Shown piece by piece: positions 45,901-58,621 of a stretch of 64,000 nt of DNA. Numbering within the stretch: the stretch's first letter is position 1; each line of letters begins with the position of its first letter. The position numbers and the translations under genes were made by a program. The DNA comes from Caprimulgus europaeus (Eukaryota > Chordata > Aves > Caprimulgiformes > Caprimulgidae): the NCBI GenBank assembly GCA_907165065.1, contig OU015526.1, forward strand, positions 68,781,723-68,845,722, read 5' to 3'. The notes under the pieces are model-generated. The model searched no databases and was not told where the DNA came from. It was given only the letters and a program-made list of their open reading frames with translations.

Positions 45901-48900
45901 AGAAATATCCTATCCCCACGCCTATCATCATTGCAAAGCATGGTGATAGTGCAAACCCCTCCCCAATATTAATATATTGCTTTATTTCTATCTTTTAATT
46001 ATCCTCCTAATGGTAAATCTAAATATATTGTTAACAGGAAGGGTTAAGTTATACTTTGCAAAGGTATTAACTGTATTATTAAAATGTAACCTGAAGAGAT
46101 AGGCAATCTTAACAGAGCCTGTTCTAATCTTTTCACTTGGCCTCTGTATCAGAAAGCAGATAAACAGCTTTCAGCTATTAAAAACTCTGAGACTGAAAAC
46201 AGGTTACCAACTTGAACATGTTTTTAAAGTTTTTACACTCATTCATGTGTATCTTGGGCATTTTATACCACAATAAGGTATAATTTCCCCCTGGTTTTGG
46301 AGGTTGGCCAAAAATCCTCAAATACCCCAAACTATGACTGTTAGATGCAATATTATGCTTGAAAACCAAGGTCAGCTATACAGATCTATTAATGCTCGCT
46401 GGCAAATACTCCAGACCAAAGCTTTATTGTCAGAAGTTTGGTGAGTTTATAGTTAGTTTAGTTGTTTTCTTGTTGCTTTTTTTTTATTCCCCCCCATCAT
46501 GGCAGATGTTACAGACATGGCTCTCTACCATTGACTGTTTTCAGACAAGCAGTATAAATTAAGATGTCTGTTGGCTTGCAGGGCTAGCAAAAGCTGCTCT
46601 GATGGGTGCTTTTGTGCCTCCTATGACTTCATTTTAATTGACCCATTAGGATCTCCAAAATGAGGATATTTTTCCTTTGTGTGAATGCCTTGACCGTAAA
46701 AACCTAACAAGTTAGGGGAGGGCAGTTTCCTTGTTTTCCCACGGAGGCAGTGGTACATATGTTCTTGAAAAGTAGGCCAGGATGTAATGCTTACTGCTGC
46801 TTCTCACATTAGATTTCGTTATCCATCTATAGCTGTGGCTGTGTGAAGGAAAGAGATTGTGAAAAGCAACATGATCAGTGTTACCATTGTATTTGATTGT
46901 TCATGAGCCCCATTTTGTTCTCCCTCCATTCTCCCCTCAGTTAGGGTTCATTTGGCTTTCAGTTAGGTGTTTAGTTTAAGGTAATTGTGCTCCCCATAGA
47001 GTTAGTGGTGAGACATTTCCTGAAGGCAAGTCATCTCATCGGAGATAGGCATCTGAAAGAGGTGTTGTTATTCATCCTCCAAAGGTAGTTACTGTCTCTT
47101 CATTGAGGATGCAGTCAAGCTAGATGCCTGACTTTTAGTTAGCAAAGTGAGACATGAGTCCTTCTTTCACTGTCCTTTTGTCTGGGGAGTTGCTGCTTCC
47201 TTCTGATCTTTGCTGTGATCCTGTATGAAAGTGTCTTCAATCAGTTTCTTGAAGTGCCTCCACAAGGCCCTATTCATAGAAGAGAGATGTTGAACAATGA
47301 CCATAGTCCCAAGATACAACCTCCTTCTTGAATCCTGGCACAGGATACTCTTTTTCTGCTCTTTAGCAGCTTTCTTCCTGACTCTTCTTCTCTGTTGCCT
47401 TTCACTATCCAGTTGCTAGCACAACCAGTTTGGTGCTGATAGGTGATAGGAGTGTAAGTCCCACATCCCTGTATGTCTGCTATGCACATAGAACTGTGAA
47501 GACTGAATTTCATAAAAAGTAAATTCTTGTAGCCTATTAAAACAAAAAAAAATGAAATTCCCAAAACTACCAACTTGGTCTTAAATCTTCTAAGAACTTG
47601 AGTCTCAGCCCTGAAACTTGAACTATTTGTGCCGTTGTCTAAATCTGCAAGGGACTTACTCTTACTGAGGACTACCGAAACTAATGGCACATGCTCTGGA
47701 CTGACTGCAGGTGTAGCATATCTTCAGCTTCCCAGTTAAATGAAGGTCCTTGCAGTGTCCATGTTGCTCTTGCTATTTGCTTAGAAAGCCTCATATGAAA
47801 CATTTGGTTGGCTTGAACTCACAGCTGGGGATGGAGAAGCTTTCAACACAGCCTGCTCACAAGTAGGCTGTCTTTGTGAAAATACCAGCCTGCACTTTTT
47901 TCTTTCAAACCAGTGTAACTCTTACACAGATTTGGGGCTTGTGATTTGTGTGTGGCTGGCTAGCAAGGAAGACTAAGAGTTTCCATGTGAATGGACATTA
48001 GTGTTTGTCCTAGTTTGCTATCTAGTGACATTGTCATATGTGTATCAGGAAGGTGAAACCATTCCATTAGAAAACCTCAAGGAGGACTCTCTGCAGGGTG
48101 ATGATGCTCAAGTTACTTATTCTGACCTGTATAAGGTAACAGACTGATGAACTTTGAATAGGCTGGATGTCAAATTGCAGATACTTTCTTACACATAAAA
48201 CTCTTCCTTTACGTGTTCTGGTGGCCTGGTTCCTGCCCAGGCATTTTCATCTGGGAAAGTATCATATCCTGAACTTTTTAGTGCTTGTTTATGGCACTTG
48301 ACTTTCTTTATAACTTAAACATTGTTGGTCAAATGAATATTGAAATTAAATATAATTTGCTTAAAAGACAGTTGATAAACTTCCTGATAATCAAGCCCTA
48401 GGAAAAGAGGAGGAACCTCAATCAGTGCTAATGTTCAGCAGCAACCTGGAGGGATCTTTCAACATTTAAGTAGGCGAAGATATGTCAGGGTAGTACTGGC
48501 ACGTAATGAATCAGTAATGAATCAGGCCTCTGGGATTTTCTGTTTCTTGCCAAGTATAAGTATACACAGACATAATAAAGCAAAAAATAAGTATTTGGAT
48601 CTCAAGTGATGCTTTGCAGAAGTCCAAATGATTTCTTTGTAACTCAGAAAAGAATACCTCAGTTCTGAAAAATGGTGAAATACAGAACTGGAAAAGCATT
48701 TTGACCTTTAAGATTGTTTTTGGTGAAAAATTCGCAGTAAATGATCTTGTGAGTTTATGTTGACTTCAGTAAATTGTTAATTTGAGTGTGGTGGCCCTCT
48801 CTTTCCCAAATAAAAATTCCCAAAAATACTTTTATTTAAAAAATTGTTTTATTAAAAGTATCTAAAAATATATTGAAATCCAAATTACTTTGAATTTCCT

Positions 48901-50240
48901 CCCTTTTCCATTAAACCAAAACTACTTTTGCTTTAAATTGAGAATAATTTTTTATGATATATTTTTTGGCCTTGCTGGTGAACAGAATCAGTATAAAAGC
49001 CTTGGTCTAAATCAGTGGGTTTTGCTGCCAGAAAGCTTGTACCATGCCAGATTTACAAAGCTAGCTCATACAAACTAGCTCCCAGACTCTGGCGGGAGAT
49101 AGCAACTTGTGTTTTCAGGGATCCCAAGATGTGTGAATATGGCTCATGATACAGAAAACCGGTGCTTTTGAGGGAACTTGAAGTATGGAAGGACTGTGAT
49201 GAGGAGCTAATTCATTAGCTCCATATGATGGCAAGAAAAAGATGATGAGTGAGCACGCTTGCTTGACTACGTTTGTCTTTCCATGCAGCAGAGGGGGAAA
49301 GGGACTTTTTATCTAGTGAAATTACTCCTATTTTGCATTCTTTAGGTAATTTTTTCTTTTCTTTTTTTTTTTTTAATGTCTAAACTCCTTTAATGATTTT
49401 ATTTTGCCAAGATAATTTAAAAAATAAACTAGAATAACTGGCACTCAAATGATAAGACCTACTGTCCTCCATCAGTCAGTGCTGTAGTAAAGACCAGAAG
49501 ATGCCCTTCCTGACCCAGAAGGAGATGCGAGCTGAGCAGGCAGGACGTAAAAGCCCTTCTCACTTGTGTCTCTATGTGCTGGCGAGGTGCAGACCTGGGC
49601 TTTCTTTTCAAGATGTAAAAGGTCTCTGTTTCTTCACCAGTTCCCAACCAGTACAGGCACATTACTTGCACCCTAAGCCTCCTGTATCTCTGGTGGTATG
49701 ACAATAAGAGAGGAGAAACAGTTGAAAAGAGAAGCAGGGGGTAAAATAAGGTAGTGAGTGACAAATTTATGTGGGGCCTAAAAGGTGGTGAAAAAGTTTA
49801 ATATGATTATTGATTGTTATTTTTTTCTCAAAATGCTATTCTCTACTCAAACTGGCACTGATACCAAAGTCTGGAGAGACAAGCATTGGGCAATTACTTT
49901 CTTTTATCCAAGGCAGGGTCTTGCCAGCACATTGCCTATCAGCAGCTAACAATTCTTAGTAAACAAAGGTGTAAATTGGTGGGGAAGGAGCCAGGCACAG
50001 AATGGAGAGATGGATGGGCTGTACAGGGGGTCAGACAGAGGGGCTCAGCTCAAGTTTGGTGCGGTGTCTGGAAGGGGAACGTGAGAAGTGGGAGGGCAGC
50101 AGCTGCAGCAGGTTATTGGGGTATATTTCCTTTAACGCATCAGCACCTATTGTGCATGTGGCCTCTCTGCTGGCAGAGAGTTCTGTGGTGATTTCAGTGG
50201 CACGAGTGGTTTTTTCTGACTTTTCTTTTTCCCCTTGCAG
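42924..50240 (+). other. SLC7A11: SLC7A11 intron 3
   Basis: GT-AG intron of 7317 bp, phase 1. It has A-runs at about 42970-42998, T-runs near 45328-45342 and 49357-49374, and several chance open frames (for example 43160-43420 and 47274-47690) without family features. No transposable element boundary is clear. Confidence 0.8.
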
Positions 50241-50366
50241 CGCTGGTGATGGTCCTGAACAGCACGAGTGTCAGCTGGAGTGCCCGCATTCAGATTTTCC
50301 TTACCTTTTGCAAGCTTGTAGCAATTCTGATAATTATAGTCCCTGGAGTTATCCAGCTAATTAAAG
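50241..50366 (+). CDS. SLC7A11: SLC7A11 coding exon 4
   Basis: This 126-bp exon encodes residues 174-215 plus one base. It reads [19 protein letters not shown], then [20 protein letters not shown], covering TM5 and the start of the next loop. Lys198 in FCKL is the conserved family lysine near the substrate site. The acceptor is CCCCTTGCAG and the donor AAAG|GTATGA, phase 1 on both sides. Confidence 0.97.
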
Positions 50367-52597
50367 GTATGAAATGAAAAGTAAATGCTTTTAAAGTGCT
50401 TTTATCTTTACCCTCCCCAGTCTTTCCCCACCTGCCTCCACCAAATAATGCTTATAGCAGCAAAATCTCTTAATTAGTCTGTGCTTGTTTAACTGAAGCT
50501 CTGTACTGTCATGTAATTGATTAGAAGTGGAACTACACTGGGGTGAACTGGTATTTCCTTCAGCATGCCAATGAGTCTGTTCAGATCAGACTTGGTTTTC
50601 GAGAGGATTGCTCGTCTCTGTAATTTGCCTTTGGCACGGACTTTGTGAAAGGGGCAGGGTGGGTTTTGATGGCAGATGGATGTACCCCTCCCCAAAACAC
50701 ACGCCTAGTTCAGGCAGAAAATGTCTCTTTTAACTGGGCTAGTGCCTAGTCCTGCTCGGTACTGGGTACGTGGTGGTGGAGGGTGCTCAGAGTTGGTGAA
50801 TATCTGAAAGAAACAGTATCATGGATGCTGTTCTATCACTTTGGTGATGTAAATTGTGAAGTTAAAGGTGCTGTACTGACAAGAGAAACTGTAGGTAGCT
50901 GTTGCTTTCACGGGCTTCCTGCCTGCAGGTACTGCATGCTTTGCTTTGCTTCTTCCCAGTGAACAGCTGAAGCGTACAGCTGAAAGCAACAGTCTGTGGC
51001 TAACCCCAGCGTAGGAAAGGAAAGCAGAGGTGTTTGGAGGGTCAAAATTACTCCACAGACTTTATCAATGTTGCTGCATAAGCAGAGAGGGTGAAAACTG
51101 GCCTTTGTTCTGCCCAGCAGCACCCAGCATGGACATGGCTGGGCTGTGCAGGCCTTTCCTTGGTTCTCTGGGAGTGGTCTGGGCAAAGCCATGCTGACAG
51201 AGAAACTCTTTTCACTGACATATGCTCAGCTACCTGAAGAGGCTTCTCCATGACAGCCCCAATGTCACCAGCAGGTGTGAGATGGTGAGGACCCCCAGCT
51301 CGCTCTCGTTACAATAACAATGGACAATAACCACACAAAGCACCAGGAGCCACTCGGCACAGAGGGTCAGAACAGGCCGCCCTTTTTAATGAATTAATGG
51401 CAGGTTGTGTCAAACAGAAATGATCCCAGTTGTTGGCTCTGTCCCTGGGGATGCTCTTTTCTGGTGTTGTACAAAACCTCCCATCGGAGTCAATAGGGCA
51501 CCTTGAGGCTCTGCAGGGAGCTCAGTTTCTCAGGGACAGGCAGCTCTCTGTGGTTAGCAACAGACTCTGGAATCAAAGTTTCCCTGCGTAGCACTCTGCT
51601 GAGTCACTATTTCTGTTTTCCTGTTTTTTCACTTCCTTTCTGGCAGTTGCAACACCTCTTCCTTCACTTCCTTTCATGTGCAAAATTTTTCTCCGTTCTC
51701 ATTCACCTCATTTTTTTCAGACCTTTGGAGCAGGCCAGACCCAGGTTTTGGATGGGTTTGCTGCCCTTAAGTAGCTCAGCCAGTGTCCCTGATTCCCAGC
51801 TGGAACCTTCCTCAGGGCACAGCTTTCCCTTAACCAAAAATCCTCTGCTTCAGTGGGGATTTTGACTGAGGGCACAGTAAAAACTGAGGAAAGGATAGAG
51901 GGTTTGACCCACTGCTAATTTAAGTCTGAATAAATTCTACTTCTTCCTGCTCCTTTTCTGTGGAGAATCATTGCTTCTCAGGAAATTTGGGATATTGTAG
52001 GGACATCTCACATATCATAGAACACCTTGTAAATGAATAAGAGCATAACACAACTCTTACATGTTTGCATTTATAGATATGTAATTCTTACTTAATGTAA
52101 TATTAATACAGTACTGCCTATAATGTGGTAGGGAGTTACTACATTTTTCAGTGGTAGAAATGCTTAAAGTATTGGGTTTATTTACCTTAAAAATATTGCT
52201 TGTGAGCAAAATGCTAACAACGTTCCTTCTGATTAAATTGTTAAACAAGTGAAATTTTCCACAGCGAAAACTACAGAGCTCATTTTGCTCTTTCATGTTG
52301 ACATAAGTCCCTGCTGGAAATGGCAGTGCAGTGAGTGTCATTGAGCTCAGAATGTTTTGAAAAAACCTAATAGATCAAATTCTGCTGTTGCATGACTAGG
52401 GAAGCCGTCAAACCTTTTACGATTGCTGGAAGACTACAGCTTCAAGGCTTGGGTCAGAAATTAAGGTCAAGGGCAGAACTTGAAGTCATTGAACTGTTGT
52501 GTAATTAAATGTTCCATGGTGTGATATATTTATTTGTTTTAAAGTAGTAGGTGACTAAAGAGCTTATTTTTCAATATGATTTTTGTTGATGTTGCAG
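50367..52597 (+). other. SLC7A11: SLC7A11 intron 4
   Basis: GT-AG intron of 2231 bp, phase 1, with no repeat or extra exon recognised. A 120-codon + frame at 51503-51865 has no family features. Confidence 0.8.
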
Positions 52598-52697
52598 GAG
52601 AAACACAGCATTTTAAAAATGCCTTTGCGGGGAATGATGCCAGCGTTACGAGATTACCACTTGCTTTCTATTCAGGAATGTATGCCTATTCAGGCTG
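52598..52697 (+). CDS. SLC7A11: SLC7A11 coding exon 5
   Basis: This 100-bp exon encodes residues 216-248 and two bases of Trp249. It reads [20 protein letters not shown] and [14 protein letters not shown], which covers the extracellular loop and most of TM6. The AYSGW stretch corresponds to the TM6 gating/substrate-binding region of the LAT family. The acceptor is GTTGCAG and the donor GGCTG|GTAAGT, leaving in phase 2. Confidence 0.97.
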
Positions 52698-55600
52698 GTA
52701 AGTTGTTGAAACCTATAATTAATTGTTCTGAAATCAGACACTAATATGTTCTAACAAAGACATTTATTTATATGTTGAAATAAGTATCACATTCTAGACC
52801 TTTTGCCAAACTACATCATGTAATAAGGGTAGATCTCACCACTGTTCCATATGCTCAGTAGTAATTCTGCAAGCAGCTCCACAAAGCAAAGATTTTTATT
52901 CTACAGTGTGAAATAGGTAAACATTCACTGAACACTGAAAAAATCAGACTTCTATTTCTGTTCTTAAGACTAGAAATAAAGGCAACAAGAAAAGAATGTT
53001 CTTAAATTTTCATTAGGTATTTTGATAAAAGGATAAAAGGGATAAAGAATCTTTTTGTTGAACAAGTCAGTAATTACATGAAAAAATCTCTGAACTGTTT
53101 CAAAGTTGTGAATCTCCATCCCACTTGTGTGGACCTCAGCTTTTGCTTTGTAAAAGCAGTATTTAAAGAAGTGAACCATGATAACATCAGGATAGACCAC
53201 AAAATGAAGTAAAAAAGTAGATTCTTATGCCTCTTGCTCTGAGAGACTTGGACCTCACTTAACAAGAAGTGCAACTGGCTTCCATAGAAGTCAAGTGCTA
53301 TTGACTGTGAGCAAAGGTATGAGAATCTGCCTTCAAGTATCCTGCTCAGAACTTTCTTTCAAGTTCTTTCCCTCTCCCCCAACAAAGTACACAGCAGCTG
53401 GTTTGAAAGGCACCGCTTCTCTTTAAATCTGCCTTACGATTTATTCATGCTTAGTGAGGGCTCCACAATGCGCACTGCCAACGTGCTTTTGCAGCAGCAG
53501 TGTGGGGGGGAAAAAATAAAGAGACTACAATGGAGAAAGTGGGCTTATTTTGAGATAGCTTTGTGTGCAGGTCTTCCTTTTCCTTTCCATAACCTCACAG
53601 GCAGCTAAGTTCTTTACCTCACACAAAAGGCGAGGGCTGAGAGATAAGGGTTTTATTTATTTAATTCGGAGGGACAATGGGCTGAGCATTTGAGTTCTCT
53701 GCCTGTCTGTAACTCCCTGGTTGCAGGAGCATTATAAACATGCACATTGAAGTACTGAACAGAACTTTTCTATTAAATGGTGGGGGGGTTGGAACCCAAG
53801 AGAGTCTGAAGCTTTTATCTGTGATAGATACAGAAGAACAGAGCCTGGCATTTTGAAGCCTGGAAGAAACTGAACTCATTGTGCAGACAGTCTCTTCCCC
53901 CTCTCTCATATAAGTGCCTCTATCTCTCATATCTATATATGTGGTGGTTTCTCACTTCTGAGATATTACTCTAACTGTATGTTTTTGACAATTTTAAAAA
54001 GCGCTTTAATATTATTTATTACCGAGGCAGAGTTTGTTTACTGTAAAATGCTACACCAAAACCACTGGTATTCTGTTGCTTCTTTCTGATTTCTTTCCAT
54101 TTTTCACCTAACATTTCAAACTTCTGCAATAAAAAGAATTTCTGTTTTTCCTTTACACTTTCTGACACCTTTTCAAGGTCCTTATTTGCCACTTGCAAAG
54201 AAATTAACAGGAAAAGACCTAATTTGGCTAGTGGTTCTTCCCAGCTGCCTATTTGTCTCTGTCACCAGCTCGAATTGATTGCCTCGGAGCACAGAAGAGC
54301 AGACCATTAAGTGGAGTGTCAATACCCTAGCACTATCAGTTTCATGGGGCTAAATCAATCCAGTAAGCTGAATGTGAAGGAGTGTTGCCAGTGTTGATGT
54401 TGTGTCCCAGGACGCGGGCAGAATTTTATGCATAGTCTAGGAGACTATTGACTTTTAACGACACAACTTTAAAAACCAGAACAATGGTAGTATCGCTTAT
54501 ATGTGTGGGTTCATCCTGTGAAGAGCAAGTGCAGGCTACTGGGTATATAAATGGCTGGGTGAAAAAGAAGAAGTAGAAAGAAGAGATCAAGGAAGCATGT
54601 TTTCACATCAATAAAAGGGCTGATGCTGGGCCATGAAATTACTTCTGTCTAGAAGCAGGACTAAGACCAGAAAGAAGCAGCTGAATGTCTTACTCATCAG
54701 AAGCCATCTGTCCTTTGAACCATCCCAACCCCTTCTTTTGTGCTCTGTGCACTAACAAGTTTAGAACCAGTATTCAGGTTGTTGTATAAGATGGAAAATC
54801 TAGTTTTTACAGAATTTCATACTTGGTCACAAAAATTACTTTTTATTTTTTTTAAACCATGAGCTAGCACTAACTTATTCTGCTAACTCAGATCTGCTCC
54901 AAGACTTGTGATGGAGAAAAAGGTCCCAGAGTTTCTGCCAGGTCAGGTACCATTTGTTTATTCACTGTATCACTGTTGAGTCAGATATCATTTGTCTTCC
55001 TGTATCTGTCCTAAAAGTAGAAAGCCAGCATAAGCACTGTATTGACTGCTCTGTTTAATTAGCCAGGATGTGACTTTGTGCCCATATCTGAGCCAGGTGC
55101 ATCTGTGTGATCCAGCGATGCCCAGACCTGGTGCTAATAAGTGCAGAACAGAGGGTTCAGTGACCTTGAGGCTTATGGTTGCTTTGTATGCAGGGCTGTG
55201 CCCGGTGAGCGATTCCTATGAATTCCCATACGTTGCTGTCTCTTGCACACTGCTGGAATATGACCAGAGTGCAACCTGTACTGGAGGTTGTACAAGAGCA
55301 CACAGGATTAACAGCCTGGCTTTGTGATCCTATATGACACACTAATGTCCAAATCCTGGTTTTAGGAGGGGTTTTTTTTTGAGGTTTCATTTATTTTTAT
55401 TGTTAAGAAGTCCTTGCTGAGTACCCTGATGAGAGTTTTTGCCAATATAACCTGAAATTGTAAAAGGCTACAGCCACAAATGAAACACGAGGCTTGAGGG
55501 TGTGTGTATGCTTGTGTATAGGATTAGAGTAAACCATAATTTGCCTAGTATGCCAGGGAAAAGATTTCATTTAATTCCACACCGATATTATATTGCTTTT

Positions 55601-55821
55601 GCCTTTTTTCTGCTTTACTGTCTTTTCTAAGAATTCCCTTCCCGAGTGTGAGGATGGGGGAAGGTTAAATTCACACTCTCCTTAATCCAAACATGAGACT
55701 GCAAAGTCTACTATAATTAACAGCAGTGCTTAACTAAAAGCATCTTCTTGATTCTTTGCAAAAGAAATACAGAATCAAAATCTACCAAGCCCTTATAATA
55801 CGTTTTATAACTCTTTTCTAG
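52698..55821 (+). other. SLC7A11: SLC7A11 intron 5
   Basis: GT-AG intron of 3124 bp, phase 2. No repeat boundary or additional exon recognised; a short G-run (53781-53788) and T-run are present. Confidence 0.8.
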
Positions 55822-55866
55822 GTTTTACCTCAATTTTGTTACCGAAGAAGTGGAAAACCCTGAAAA
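55822..55866 (+). CDS. SLC7A11: SLC7A11 coding exon 6 (last in window)
   Basis: This 45-bp exon is short but unambiguous. It completes Trp249, then reads FYLNFVTEEVENPEK and ends two bases into codon 264. The NFVTEEVENPEK motif after TM6 is strongly conserved in the family. The acceptor is TTTTCTAG and the donor GAAAA|GTATGT. The human protein has 501 residues, so about 53% is encoded in this window. Confidence 0.96.
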
Positions 55867-58578
55867 GTATGTACCTAATGTTTTTCTTGACTTTTGAAAA
55901 ATGGATGTAAAATTTAAAATGCTATAAAAGTAGTGATCTTTAGAAATTCTGCATGCTGGTCAAGTTGCTTGCTTTCCAGCAGATCTGGTATCTATTTGAA
56001 TTGCAACTGCTTGAAGATTTGCTATTTTTGGCCTGTTGTGACCTTGTTATGTATTCTGCTTTTATGTGCAATGAAAGCAGAAAGCTAAGTAGATCTTCAG
56101 GGCTCTGATTCTCCCCCTCAGGATAAAAGCAACTATCAGTGGCCCCTTTCAGTGGAAGTTACTGGTATCCTGTCAGGGAAATCTTGCCCAAGAAACTTAT
56201 CTGCTGCAATATTTGGCAGTTTTGCTATGTTTAAATATTAATCAAATACTTAGTTCTGCTAGTTTTAGAAGTCTCAGTGTTGCAGGATCTTGAATACGCA
56301 TAGCACAGCATCCAATCCAATTAAACCAAACAGGGGATATTGGTGGGAGTCTGTTTCATACCAGAGATTAATACTCTCACAGCCCCTGTCTGTAAAATAT
56401 GGAAAGAAAAGCTGTCCTGTTATGGAGAGTTTGATTTAGCAGATCTATTTTGATAGATAGGTTTTGGCACATGTGTTCAGTAATAAAACAATATTAACCT
56501 TTTCTAAAAAATTAAATAAAATATGCTTTGTCAAATCAAATTGTGTTCTTTGAGGAAACTAACAACTTACATGATTAAAAAATCATGAGTAGATATACTC
56601 TTCTGAAGTTTTAAAAATAAGATATCTGCCTGAGTACCAAATAACTTCCTGTTTAAAAAGACCTCCAGCACTGTACACTCAGAGAATATGAAGCTACATA
56701 TCTAAGAAATGTAGAGAAAGGATAAAAACCAAAACAAAACAAATAAAAAACCCCAAACAAAACCAAACAGCCGTTGGTGGGGAGCATGCAGAAAGTTTTT
56801 AGTTGGTTTCTTCAAAGTCTGAACCAAGCCTGGTACTGTTTGGTATTTTTTTCAGAGATATGAAAATAATTGCAAAGAAACTGATGATAAAACATGAGGA
56901 TGGCAGAAAGACTGGCAGATTCCCATTGTTTCAGTGCCTTTGGGGGGACTTGGGTGTTAAAGGGCTCTTTAATGTGATCAGGAGATGTATAGAGAAGAAT
57001 GTATGATTGGAAGCTGAAACCAGGCAGATGCAGATAGAAGATACAGCATTAATACTTAACAAGGTGGTGGACTAAGCATTAGCACAGATACCTATGTACA
57101 ACTGGATTTTCCATTGGCAGTCTTCAATTCAGACAGAACGCCTTTTTAGAAGCCATACTTTAGTAAAACAGAAGTCATTACGCTCAAAAGAGAGCAGCTG
57201 GCTAATGCTTCCCACCAGGAACTCAAGCTAGATGGTCTAGTAACAAATCTAGGTTTAACTACCAAGAATCTATGTGCTTTCTAAAATCAGGGGAAGCAGA
57301 CATAAAAAATCCCCAATATTTTTTAAAAAACTTTTTTAAAACTTTTTTTTTTTCCCCAACTTTTGAAAAATCGTTGTATGGCAGACTGATTTGAAAAGAA
57401 ATGTGAAACTAAATAAAGTGAAGTGATTCTTGTCCAAGACTTCAGGAGATTCTGGGGAGATGGGTTAGGAGCCAGAGTCTTGGTAATATGATCAAAAGCA
57501 TTTGCTAGAAGCAATATAATTTGTAAATTATCATGTGGTTGCCATCAATACTGTGTGATGCTTTAAAACATACACATGCCTACCATGTCCCTTTGGGACT
57601 TTTCATGCACTAATGTGTCTCTGCAGTCCTCTTAACTCTATGGTGATTTACTGAAATTATTGGTAGTTTTCATTACAGCTGTTTTGGTTTATGTTGACTT
57701 TTTCTCTTATGGTTTGAGTCAGAGGAGTGCATGTTTTTGAACATGTTGCCCTCTGCTGCATAGGACAGAAAGGCATATTTTTTAAATTTTATTTTTATTT
57801 TTTTTTAAACTAAGGACCTATTGAAGCATGGTGTCACAGCTAAGAAAAGTGATATGGGTTACATTTCAGGGTTTTCTTCATTGCAGCTGGGATGTGAGGG
57901 AAGGAGGCCCTCTTTTCTGCCCATCTTGAGAGAATGTCTCTGTTCTCCAGGTGACCCTTGGAGAGCTGCTGAAGTTAATCGTGCTGCTAGTGGGGAAGCA
58001 GGACTTGTCGGGGGAGGAAGCAGTGTAGCCTGATGTATTCCAGGATGGCTCTGGAAAAAACAGCTCAATGTTACATGTGCAATATTGTTCCAAAGCTGTT
58101 AAAGGTTCCCTTCATTACTCTTCTTCTTGAGATTGCACTTTGAGAGGACAAGAAGGGATCTTGTCCCAGCGTTTACAGCAGGGTGCCTGGGATCACAATC
58201 TCCATGCAAATGTAGAAACACAGTAGAAGAGATTGGGATTTAAAACTAAATAAGTGGCAGGTGATGGCAAGAACAGTGGATTGCTACTGGCTGGCTGGTG
58301 GGAGACCTCTAGACCAACTGTAAATGGAGACTCTGGACTCCATTAACCTGAAACAAGCAATTAAACAAAGCAGTTGGAATATTTTTTTCATCTAGCTGCC
58401 ACCTGTGAATAGCTCTGCTAGAGAGATGTCCTGCTGAGCAAGGGCTTGCTCCACCACCATTCCCAAAGATGCAGGGCGAGGGAATATGGTGTGGACTAAT
58501 CCCAGGGCCAATTGTCTCAGCTCCCACCAAATCAGTGGAGGCATTAGGTGAGCCACTAATCATGGTGCTATTGTAGGC

Positions 58579-58621
58579 TATTATTATTATTAATAATAAG
58601 AATAATAATAATTATTATTTT
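58579..58621. repeat. (TTA)n/(AAT)n inverted microsatellite
   Basis: ATTATTATTATTAATAATAA is followed by GAATAATAATAATTATTATT, so the block can fold back on itself in two ways. This is a simple AT-rich repeat inside intron 6. Confidence 0.85.

Noticed and set aside
47274-47690. A 138-codon minus-strand frame inside SLC7A11 intron 3
   Set aside because: No recognisable domain, no exon borders and ordinary intron composition. It is likely chance.
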